This document shows, piece after piece, positions 1 to 4,856 of a stretch of 6,217 bases of DNA. The notes under the pieces were generated by a model, which worked only from the letters and a program-made list of their open reading frames with translations, made no database searches and was not told the DNA's origin. Source of the DNA: Acidobacteriota bacterium (lineage in GTDB: Bacteria; Acidobacteriota; Terriglobia; Terriglobales; Acidobacteriaceae); the NCBI GenBank assembly GCA_003225615.1, contig QIAS01000120.1:1-6217 (forward strand). Reading direction: 5' to 3'. Within the stretch, counting starts at the first letter, position 1. Every line of letters starts with the position of its first letter. A program made the translations under genes and the position numbers.

Positions 1-647
1 ACCCGCCGCTTCTGCTCAACCTTTACCGGGATCACAAAGCGTTCGCCACGAATTGTGACCAGTTCGTCCTGTACCGTACCGCCTTCCGCCAGTCGTCGCA
101 GGTAGCCGCGCAGCGATTCCTGAATCGCGCGCTTCTGCTTTTCAATTTCCCGACGAATGCGCGCCAGTTCGGGCGAGGCACGATCATCCAGTGTGCCGTC
201 GGGGAGAATCTTGTTGCGGAAGGAACGCAGGAACTCGGTGAAATCCTCAATGCTGCCGGAGAGCTCAGTAACTCGTTTCCACTCCCCTTTCATTGCAGCT
301 GGCGGCCTGAGCGCGATTTCACGCCACTCCGCGGCGCGATCGACCACCAGCACCACATCGCGGATTTCCGCGGTTTCCAGGGCCGCCCCGGCAATGCACG
401 CCTTCTCGACCAGCTTGTCGATTTCCACTAAGCCGGCAAACTCAAAACGTCCGCCAACTCTGCGAAACTCGCGAATTTCGCTGGTCAACTCCTGCTGGCG
501 CTCGATCCAATCGCGCTCAGACGAAGAAACCAGGCTCCCAAGCCGTGTTTGCCCCAGCGGAGAAGAAGCGTACCCACGCAGCAGGTCGCGCAGCCATTCG
601 AACTCCAGCACACGAGCGCTGGTATGGGTAAGGGGATTAGGGGACAT
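1..647 (-). CDS. mutS2: MutS2 family protein, N-terminal part (3' end outside window)
   Basis: This is the first 215 codons of a MutS2 protein, about a quarter of the usual length of roughly 780-800 residues; the gene runs off the left edge. What is visible is the N-terminal core/clamp region. An LEFEWLRDLL segment (res. 14-23) matches the family's 'LEFDKVLELL' opening. The hallmark ILPDGTLDDRASPELARIRREI lies at about 147-168, and TIRGERFVIPVKVEQK at 198-213. The ATPase (Walker A/B) and C-terminal Smr nuclease domains would lie beyond the edge and cannot be checked. MutS2 proteins lack the mismatch-recognition domain; they act on branched DNA or suppress recombination, and some split collided ribosomes. 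The start is bounded by an in-frame TAA at 660-662. The options are ATG at 647 or the adjacent GTG at 650. No Shine-Dalgarno is seen; a TAACAT hexamer at 662-657 suggests a very short leader. The gene lies downstream of the kinase on the same strand, 150 bp away. Confidence 0.93.
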   Translation of the reverse strand, partial: MSPNPLTHTSARVLEFEWLRDLLRGYASSPLGQTRLGSLVSSSERDWIERQQELTSEIREFRRVGGRFEFAGLVEIDKLVEKACIAGAALETAEIRDVVLVVDRAAEWREIALRPPAAMKGEWKRVTELSGSIEDFTEFLRSFRNKILPDGTLDDRASPELARIRREIEKQKRAIQESLRGYLRRLAEGGTVQDELVTIRGERFVIPVKVEQKRR

Positions 648-797
648 CACAGGGGTATGTTACAACGGGCTCGGGTGAGAACAGGAAGCTGGCTCGTTGC
701 GGGGATTTCCAATTGTCAGTTGCCCATGGCAAACCTGGTGGCACTCGATTTGTTCGCCATCAAATCGGCAATCGCCAATTGAAAATTGTAAATTTGT
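648..797. other. Kinase-mutS2 intergenic region
   Basis: This 150-bp gap between two minus-strand genes holds no credible small gene. It contains the nested inverted repeats described separately (710-781), is AT-richer than its surroundings in 705-797, and has a -10-like TAACAT on the minus strand (662-657) six bases before the GTG at 650. No canonical hairpin-plus-T-tract terminator is seen after the kinase stop, so read-through into mutS2 is possible. Confidence 0.6.
710..781. repeat. Compact nested inverted-repeat element
   Basis: Outer arms CAATTGTCAGTTGCC (710-724) and GGCAATCGCCAATTG (767-781) are inverted copies matching at 12 of 15 positions. Inside is a perfect dyad GATTTG-N8-CAAATC (747-766) that directly abuts the right outer arm. 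A second perfect dyad, TTGCC-CAT-GGCAA (720-732), overlaps the left arm, so the two could be alternative folds. The structure resembles small non-coding palindromic elements (REP- or MITE-like) common between bacterial genes. It could fold in mRNA and act on transcript processing or attenuation ahead of mutS2. Whether it recurs in the genome cannot be seen here. Confidence 0.55.
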
Positions 798-2558
798 TCA
801 AGCTTTCGCGGCTTCGGCTGCGGTTGCCTTCACGCTCGCCATCGGCAGCCTCAGTACAAATACCGCGCCGCCTTCGGGCTTGTTGTAGCAGATGATTTGC
901 CCGTCATGGTCCTGGATCACGCCATAGGTTGCGCTCAGACCCAATCCCGTACCTTTCCCAATCGGTTTGGTGGTGTAAAAAGGATCGAAGACGCGCTCCG
1001 GATTGCGGATACCCGGCCCAGTGTCAGCAAATTCCGCCACCACTTCCTTGCCTTCACGTTTGACGGTGATCAGCAGCTTGCCTCCACCGACGTCAGCTAG
1101 GGCGTCCATCGCGTTCTCGATGATGTGCAACGAGGCCTGGAATAGCTGGTTCGCATTCCCCTGCACGCGCGGAAGGTCAGACTGAACCTTGACTTCGATG
1201 CTGATCTTCTTGGCCTCGGGCAGCACATCCATCTTCGCGGCTCGCTGCAGAAGTGCGCCCATATCCACCAGAGTTTTTTCTCCCGGAGCTTGCTGGGCAA
1301 AGCTGAGCAGGTCCGAAACCAAATCGCGCGTGCGCCGCGCCTGCTGGGCAATTTTTTGGGTCATCGCAAGCTGGTCAGCAGCTAAGCTGGAATTCGCTGC
1401 CAAAAGATCTGAATAACCCAGGATAGCGGTCAGCGGGTTATTAATCTCGTGGGCTGCTCCCGCCACCAGCTGCCCGAGCGAAGCCAGTTTCTCTTTTTGT
1501 ATCAAATGGCTCTGCAGACGCTGCAGGTTCTCATAACCTCGCTGCGACTTTTCCAGCAAACGCATCAGCTCGCGGTCGAGTCCGTATTGTTTAACAAAAA
1601 TGAAGAACCCGATGACCAGCATTGCCGTCAGGTCAACCAAAAGCCGGAAGTTACGCACGACGAGGGGCGATTTATCCAAAAACAGTGCCCAAACTCCCAT
1701 CAGCGGAAGAGAAAGAATAGCCAACATCGCCAATCGCGGCGCTACTGTTATCCATCTGCCGATACCGACTTTAGATGGTTCACATTCCAGTTTCGTTCGC
1801 CATGCCGTCAGTGCTGCCCAAATAAACCAGCACATGGAAGCGACGAAAAGTATGTCATAAGGGCTACCCGTGTAGTACTGGTTCCGGGCGATTGCTCGAT
1901 TTATGCATTCCGAACCTGCTACATACAAAGTGCAGGCGATAAGCAGGTTGGCGTAGATCTTTCGCCAGGATCCCTTCGTAGTAATACAGACAACAACCAA
2001 GCTCCCTATTAACAATAGATTTTCAATGAGATACAGCCGATCCCAGTTCCGGCTGTACACAGGTACGTTCAGCAACACATACTCATCGGGAAAAACAATG
2101 AACAGGTAAAGAAAGACCCACCACAGCAGCAGCATCACAAAATTCAGCGTGGTGAAATAAAGCTTGGTTTCTCCATGGGGACGGTGTGGTCGCAATGCCA
2201 CAGCCGCGATGAACGGCACAATGTGAATGAACAGCACTACGTCGCCGAGAAACGGGTCGGGCAGTGATCTACGGCAAATGACCTCAATCCAGATCCATCC
2301 GCCCTGGGTGATGAGCCACAGAAAAGCACCCCCCGACAGAAGCGCAAAGAAGGTTCGTGTCTGCCCCCGCGTGGCGATGGCGTTTGCCGCCATTAACGCT
2401 GTCAGTAGTCCTATAAGAACGAAGGCCGTCAAATCGCCGAACGTGGTGAGCGCAAAGCTCTGGTGAGCAGTCAAGGACACAAGCGCGTACACCAAGACAA
2501 ACGCGCCGCTGCACGCGAGCCACCAATTTCTCCCCACGGACATAATTCGCCTTGCCAT
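798..2558 (-). CDS. Orphan multi-pass membrane sensor histidine kinase
   Basis: The protein has 586 residues. The N-terminal half is a membrane sensor with about ten predicted hydrophobic segments (approx. 13-31, 44-62, 70-93, 105-123, 134-156, 176-193, 201-217, 234-252, 272-293, 305-323) and no large extracytoplasmic domain that I recognise. A short coiled linker (328-357) leads to the HisKA domain, with the phospho-accepting His370 in AAHEINNPLTAILGYSDLL. The HATPase_c domain is complete: N box HIIENAMDAL (478-487), G1 DTGPGI (512-517), F box FDPFYTTK (524-531) and G2 GKGTGLGLS (534-542). It ends in an Ala-rich tail. There is no PAS, HAMP or fused receiver domain, and no response regulator gene within the window, so it is an orphan here; the ligand is unknown. 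The start could be ATG 2558 or codon 6 at 2543. The latter has an AAGG six bases upstream and fits a TAGAAT -10 at 2566-2561. Divergent from hemB. Confidence 0.95.
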   Translation of the reverse strand: MARRIMSVGRNWWLACSGAFVLVYALVSLTAHQSFALTTFGDLTAFVLIGLLTALMAANAIATRGQTRTFFALLSGGAFLWLITQGGWIWIEVICRRSLPDPFLGDVVLFIHIVPFIAAVALRPHRPHGETKLYFTTLNFVMLLLWWVFLYLFIVFPDEYVLLNVPVYSRNWDRLYLIENLLLIGSLVVVCITTKGSWRKIYANLLIACTLYVAGSECINRAIARNQYYTGSPYDILFVASMCWFIWAALTAWRTKLECEPSKVGIGRWITVAPRLAMLAILSLPLMGVWALFLDKSPLVVRNFRLLVDLTAMLVIGFFIFVKQYGLDRELMRLLEKSQRGYENLQRLQSHLIQKEKLASLGQLVAGAAHEINNPLTAILGYSDLLAANSSLAADQLAMTQKIAQQARRTRDLVSDLLSFAQQAPGEKTLVDMGALLQRAAKMDVLPEAKKISIEVKVQSDLPRVQGNANQLFQASLHIIENAMDALADVGGGKLLITVKREGKEVVAEFADTGPGIRNPERVFDPFYTTKPIGKGTGLGLSATYGVIQDHDGQIICYNKPEGGAVFVLRLPMASVKATAAEAAKA

Positions 2559-2617
2559 AAATTCTAGTGATTCAAAGACACAGCTCCCTACGAGAAACGC
2601 AAGACGCGGATTACTTC

Positions 2618-2630
2618 GGTAAGCGTTACC
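2618..2630. promoter_or_regulatory. Perfect dyad GGTAA-GCG-TTACC
   Basis: A perfect 5+3+5 inverted repeat, 60 bp upstream of the kinase ATG. It shares GTTACC with the dyad at 2715-2731. It could be an operator for the kinase promoter, but the arms are short and a chance occurrence is possible. Confidence 0.35.
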
Positions 2631-2658
2631 TTGTTTTGCTTAACAACGGGAAGTCAGT

Positions 2659-2676
2659 TTGCCGAATTAGCGGCAA
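2659..2676. promoter_or_regulatory. Perfect dyad TTGCCG-N6-CGGCAA
   Basis: A perfect 6+6+6 inverted repeat in the middle of the divergent intergenic region. Its size suits a dimeric helix-turn-helix regulator. It lacks a T-tract and is far from both gene ends, so a terminator is unlikely. The regulator is unknown. Confidence 0.4.
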
Positions 2677-2691
2677 TCGTACCCCCAGTTT

Positions 2692-2707
2692 GGTGATCTA
2701 TGTCACA
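2692..2707. promoter_or_regulatory. CRP/FNR-family-like operator
   Basis: GGTGA-TCTATG-TCACA matches the CRP consensus TGTGA-N6-TCACA at 9 of 10 defined positions. The symmetry extends outward to CCAGTT (2685-2690) and AACTGG (2707-2712) with a 2-bp offset. The centre (2699.5) is about 78 bp upstream of the predicted hemB start of transcription, within the range used by upstream-binding activators. It is also about 141 bp from the kinase ATG, so it could serve either gene. The cognate regulator is not in the window. Confidence 0.45.
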
Positions 2708-2714
2708 ACTGGAT

Positions 2715-2731
2715 GTAACGCTCTGGGTTAC
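2715..2731. promoter_or_regulatory. Dyad GTAAC-N7-GTTAC
   Basis: A perfect 5-bp inverted repeat with a 7-bp spacer, ending 46 bp upstream of the hemB ATG. It overlaps the region just upstream of where a -35 element would sit. It shares GTTACC with the dyad at 2618-2630, 102 bp away. Confidence 0.35.
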
Positions 2732-2762
2732 CCAATTAGGGGCATCCCTGGCCGATGCGCTC

Positions 2763-2771
2763 TGCTAAAAT
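2763..2771 (+). promoter_or_regulatory. hemB extended -10 promoter (predicts leaderless mRNA)
   Basis: TG-C-TAAAAT is an extended -10 element (TGn plus a one-mismatch TATAAT). No -35 is recognisable at 2743-2748 (CATCCC), which is normal for extended -10 promoters. Transcription would begin seven bases after the hexamer, at 2778, which is the A of the hemB ATG. The lack of any purine-rich Shine-Dalgarno before that ATG agrees with leaderless translation. Confidence 0.6.
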
Positions 2772-2777
2772 CACGTT

Positions 2778-3803
2778 ATGGCGTTCCCCATCACACGTTT
2801 GCGACGTCTTCGCCGCAGCGAGTCGTTGCGCTCACTGGTACGCGAAACTCGCCTGACGCCTGAATCCCTCGTATATCCCATGTTCGTCTGCCCCGGCGAG
2901 GGAGTTCGCAAAGAAGTTCGTTCCATGCCGGGGATCTTTAATCTTTCGGTGGATGAAGCGGTTCAGGAAGCGCGCCAAGCCCATGCCTTGGGCGTCCCCG
3001 GGATAATTCTTTTCGGCCTTCCGGAAACAAAAGACGAGGTCGCGACCGGTGCCTGGGCCAGCGATGGCATAGTGCAACAGGCTGCCCGCGCCATTAAGCA
3101 CGAAGTTCCGGAAGTCCTCCTGATGGGCGACGTTTGCCTCTGTGAATACATGTCGCACGGGCATTGCGGGATCGTGCGCGCCGCGCCTCAGTCGCTGGGC
3201 GCAGCCGTGGCCGCACCGCCAGCTGCTGCCACCGAATACGAAATTGTGAACGATGCAACGCTCGAACTTCTGGCCCGCACCTCGGTTTCGCTCGCCCGCG
3301 CCGGCATCGATATCATCGCGCCCTCCGACATGATGGACGGTCGGGTAGCTGCAATCCGCAAAGCGCTGGACCAGGCCAGCTTCGCCAACACGCCCATTCT
3401 GTCGTACGCCGCAAAATTCGCCTCCGGCTTTTATGGCCCCTTCCGCGAAGCAGCTGATTCCGCTCCGCAGTTCGGCGACCGTCGCTCCTACCAGATGGAT
3501 CCGGCCAACGTGCGCGAAGCTATGCGCGAGATCGAACTCGATCTCGAAGAAGGCGCGGATATGATCATGATCAAGCCCGCGCTCCCCTACCTGGACGTGA
3601 TCGCGGCCGCCCGCGAGCGCTTTGACGCCCCCCTCGCCGCCTACCAGGTTTCCGGTGAATACGCCATGATCGAAGCCGCCGCGCGCAATAACTGGATTGA
3701 TCGCGACCGCGTCATGATGGAATCGCTTCTCTCCATCCGCCGCGCCGGAGCCAGCATTATCCTTACTTACTTCGCCAAAGATGCCGCCCGCCTGCTGGCA
3801 TGA
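2778..3803 (+). CDS. hemB: Porphobilinogen synthase (delta-aminolevulinic acid dehydratase)
   Basis: HemB condenses two molecules of 5-aminolevulinate to porphobilinogen, the first common pyrrole of heme and other tetrapyrroles, in the cytoplasm. The 341-residue protein is complete and near the family's usual size (about 325-340). Visible motifs: the [14 protein letters not shown] zinc site with Cys120, Cys122 and Cys130, marking a zinc-dependent rather than cysteine-free magnesium-type enzyme; the Schiff-base lysines Lys213 in [15 protein letters not shown] and Lys266 in [21 protein letters not shown] (181-189); and [10 protein letters not shown] (289-298). An Ala/Pro-rich stretch (res. about 135-152) lengthens the loop between the zinc site and VNDATLELL. 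The ATG at 2778 begins the typical [18 protein letters not shown] opening and lies directly under an extended -10 promoter without a ribosome binding site. A hairpin follows the stop, so hemB is probably transcribed alone. Confidence 0.98.
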   Translation: MAFPITRLRRLRRSESLRSLVRETRLTPESLVYPMFVCPGEGVRKEVRSMPGIFNLSVDEAVQEARQAHALGVPGIILFGLPETKDEVATGAWASDGIVQQAARAIKHEVPEVLLMGDVCLCEYMSHGHCGIVRAAPQSLGAAVAAPPAAATEYEIVNDATLELLARTSVSLARAGIDIIAPSDMMDGRVAAIRKALDQASFANTPILSYAAKFASGFYGPFREAADSAPQFGDRRSYQMDPANVREAMREIELDLEEGADMIMIKPALPYLDVIAAARERFDAPLAAYQVSGEYAMIEAAARNNWIDRDRVMMESLLSIRRAGASIILTYFAKDAARLLA

Positions 3804-3808
3804 TCTGC

Positions 3809-3826
3809 TTTTGGGCGAGCCCAAAA
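3809..3826 (+). terminator. Terminator-like hairpin after hemB
   Basis: TTTTGGG-CGAG-CCCAAAA is a perfect 7-bp stem with a 4-base loop, starting six bases after the hemB stop. The tract after it (TATGTTTCTCTG) is only moderately T-rich, so the call is a weak intrinsic terminator rather than a textbook one. Confidence 0.55.
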
Positions 3827-3832
3827 TATGTT

Positions 3833-3859
3833 TCTCTGTCTCTCCGTGCCTCCTTGGTG
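3833..3859. repeat. 9-bp-period intergenic repeat upstream of lipB
   Basis: Three consecutive 9-mers can be laid out as TCTCTGTCT (3833-3841), CTCCGTGCC (3842-3850) and TCCTTGGTG (3851-3859), followed by AAAT. On the other strand this reads as a 'caccaagga, ggcacggag, agacagaga' series. It resembles a motif I recall from intergenic regions of many unrelated genomes ('accacagaggcacggagacacagag'), for which I know no established function. It ends 20 bases before the lipB start codon. Confidence 0.55.
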
Positions 3860-3879
3860 AAATAATTTAAATAAGGCTT

Positions 3880-4680
3880 GTGATCTCCATTCTCCAACTC
3901 GGAACCATCGATTACGCCACCGGCCTGCGCCTGCAGCAGTCGCTCGTCGAGATGCGAAAAGAAAACCGCATTGGCGATGTACTCTTGCTGCTCGAGCACA
4001 CCCCCGTGATCACGCTGGGACGAAACGCGAACAACGCGAACGTGCTGGCCTCGCCGGAGCAACTGAGAAATCGCGGAGTCGAAGTGTTCGAGTGCGACCG
4101 CGGAGGCGATGTTACTTTTCACGGCCCCGGACAGCTCGTCGGTTATCCAATCTTCGATCTACGTGCATTTACCTCGGCCGAAGCTAAGCGCAAGACGTTA
4201 GGAGCCATCGAGTACGTTCGACGCCTGGAAGAAGTCTTAATTCGTACCTGCGCTGACTTCGGAATTGAGACTCAGCGCATCCCGGGACTAACAGGAGTGT
4301 GGACCGCACCTGTTTCGTCATCCTCAGGAAATGTTGTGTTCTCGGAGGCGAAAATTGCGGCTATCGGAGTCCACATTTCTCGCGGTGTCACCTCCCACGG
4401 CTTCGCCCTGAATGTGAACACCGATCTCGACTTCTTCAACCTGATTGTCCCTTGCGGCATCAACGCCAAACCGGTTACGTCTATGACAAAACAATTAGGG
4501 AGACCAGTTTCTCTCGACGAAGTCGCCCAATGCGTGTCCCACAACTTTGGCATAGCTTTCAATAGCGAGATCCGGCGACTTGAAACACTCGATGCGCTCA
4601 CGGGCACGGTCGGTATCCCGATGAAACCGCCTGCTGAGTTCCGCCAATTGCACCAGGAAGAGGACACGTTCTGGGCCTGA
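3880..4680 (+). CDS. lipB: Octanoyltransferase (lipoate-protein ligase B)
   Basis: LipB moves the octanoyl group from octanoyl-ACP onto the lysine of lipoyl domains (E2 subunits, GcvH), the first step of de novo lipoate assembly before LipA adds sulfur. The 266-residue protein has the full signature: RGGDVTFHGPGQLVGYPI (74-91), the KIAAIGVHISRG segment with catalytic Lys158, TSHGFALNVN (171-180) and the catalytic Cys192 in LIVPCGI. A Ser-rich segment of about 16 residues (142-157) separates GVW from the catalytic Lys, where most relatives have only a few residues. Length is slightly above the common 210-250. The start is GTG at 3880. An in-frame TAA at 3868-3870 excludes longer forms, and the next ATG (codon 25) would cut into the conserved fold. 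AAGG (3873-3876) is only three bases before the GTG, so translation initiation looks weak. Followed by 2-oxoacid dehydrogenase genes that need lipoate. Confidence 0.97.
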   Translation: MISILQLGTIDYATGLRLQQSLVEMRKENRIGDVLLLLEHTPVITLGRNANNANVLASPEQLRNRGVEVFECDRGGDVTFHGPGQLVGYPIFDLRAFTSAEAKRKTLGAIEYVRRLEEVLIRTCADFGIETQRIPGLTGVWTAPVSSSSGNVVFSEAKIAAIGVHISRGVTSHGFALNVNTDLDFFNLIVPCGINAKPVTSMTKQLGRPVSLDEVAQCVSHNFGIAFNSEIRRLETLDALTGTVGIPMKPPAEFRQLHQEEDTFWA

Positions 4681-4734
4681 GCACAACAGCACCGCCCTTC
4701 CCGCGCGGGTTAGGAAGTTTTCGGCAAGGCTGTT

Positions 4735-4772
4735 CTTCGCGCCCTTCGCGCTAACTTAGCGTCCTTTGCGGT
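4735..4772. repeat. 9-bp-period repeat (CTTNGCGNY units) downstream of lipB
   Basis: Four 9-mers in tandem: CTTCGCGCC (4735-4743), CTTCGCGCT (4744-4752), then two extra bases AA, CTTAGCGTC (4755-4763) and CTTTGCGGT (4764-4772). The second and third units meet in a small dyad, CGCTAA-C-TTAGCG (4749-4761). On the other strand it reads as 'accgcaaag, gacgctaag ... gcgaag', like a widespread intergenic motif I recall as 'accgcaaaggacgcaaagg'. Its function is unknown. It has the same unit length as the repeat before lipB but a different unit sequence. Confidence 0.65.
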
Positions 4773-4777
4773 TAAGA

Positions 4778-4802
4778 GTTTTGGCCGGGCATTGGTCAAA
4801 AC
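4778..4802 (+). other. Inverted repeat upstream of the E1 alpha gene
   Basis: GTTTTGGCC (4778-4786) pairs with GGTCAAAAC (4794-4802), a 9-bp stem with one G-U pair and a 7-base loop. It could be a late terminator for lipB, but no T-tract follows. It could instead be an operator, as it overlaps the only -35-like hexamer before the E1 alpha gene. Confidence 0.4.
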
Positions 4803-4841
4803 CATCGGTCCGGGTTAGCATTCTGCGTGGGGTAGATTTCC

Positions 4842-4847
4842 GGAAGG
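4842..4847 (+). promoter_or_regulatory. Ribosome binding site of the E1 alpha gene
   Basis: GGAAGG lies nine bases before the ATG at 4857. It is the only good Shine-Dalgarno sequence in front of any gene in this window, and it supports that ATG as the start of the long N-terminal extension. Confidence 0.7.
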
Positions 4848-4856
4848 CACCATTAC

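Larger units (their letters stand above)
2559..2777. promoter_or_regulatory. Divergent regulatory region between kinase and hemB
   Basis: This 219-bp gap carries the promoters of both divergent genes. No convincing small gene is seen. It is unusually rich in short perfect or near-perfect dyads: GGTAA-GCG-TTACC (2618-2630), TTGCCG-N6-CGGCAA (2659-2676), a CRP/FNR-like palindrome (2692-2707, extended 2685-2712) and GTAAC-N7-GTTAC (2715-2731). The first and last share the hexamer GTTACC (2625-2630 and 2727-2732), so they may be two sites for one regulator. On the kinase side a TAGAAT -10-like hexamer lies at 2566-2561 (minus strand) without a recognisable -35. Confidence 0.6.
4681..4856. other. 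lipB-E1 alpha intergenic region
   Basis: This 176-bp gap has no credible gene. It holds a 10-bp GC palindrome CCCGCGCGGG (4700-4709), 20 bp after the lipB stop and without a T-tract; a 9-bp-period repeat (4735-4772); a longer inverted repeat (4778-4802); and the E1 alpha ribosome binding site. A weak promoter can be proposed from TTGGTC (4792-4797) and TAGCAT (4816-4821) with an 18-bp spacer, but both hexamers match consensus poorly. Confidence 0.5.

Noticed and set aside
157..678. A 173-codon plus-strand frame over mutS2
   Set aside because: It is antisense to strong MutS2 signature motifs and its Ser/Arg-rich composition is typical of a shadow frame.
1449..2012. A 187-codon plus-strand frame inside the kinase gene
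   Set aside because: It is antisense to the kinase membrane region, with no family resemblance or initiation signal.
2559..2777. A riboswitch upstream of hemB
   Set aside because: The predicted transcript starts at or next to the ATG, leaving no leader, and no known aptamer pattern was recognised.
2567..2863. A 98-codon plus-strand frame spanning the kinase/hemB gap
   Set aside because: It runs through the dyads and promoter and overlaps the start of hemB in another frame; no domain or ribosome site supports it.
2832..3824. A 330-codon open frame on the minus strand opposite hemB
   Set aside because: It lies almost entirely antisense to a clear hemB, resembles no family, is rich in Gly/His/Arg as expected for a mirror frame of GC-rich coding DNA, and has no ribosome site.
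4700..4709. CCCGCGCGGG palindrome as a lipB terminator
   Set aside because: There is no room for a loop in a strict palindrome and no T-tract follows, so it is noted only as part of the intergenic region.
3833..4772. The 9-bp-phased repeats as a CRISPR array
   Set aside because: The units are contiguous 9-mers without spacers and occur in only three or four copies per site, so they cannot be CRISPR repeats.
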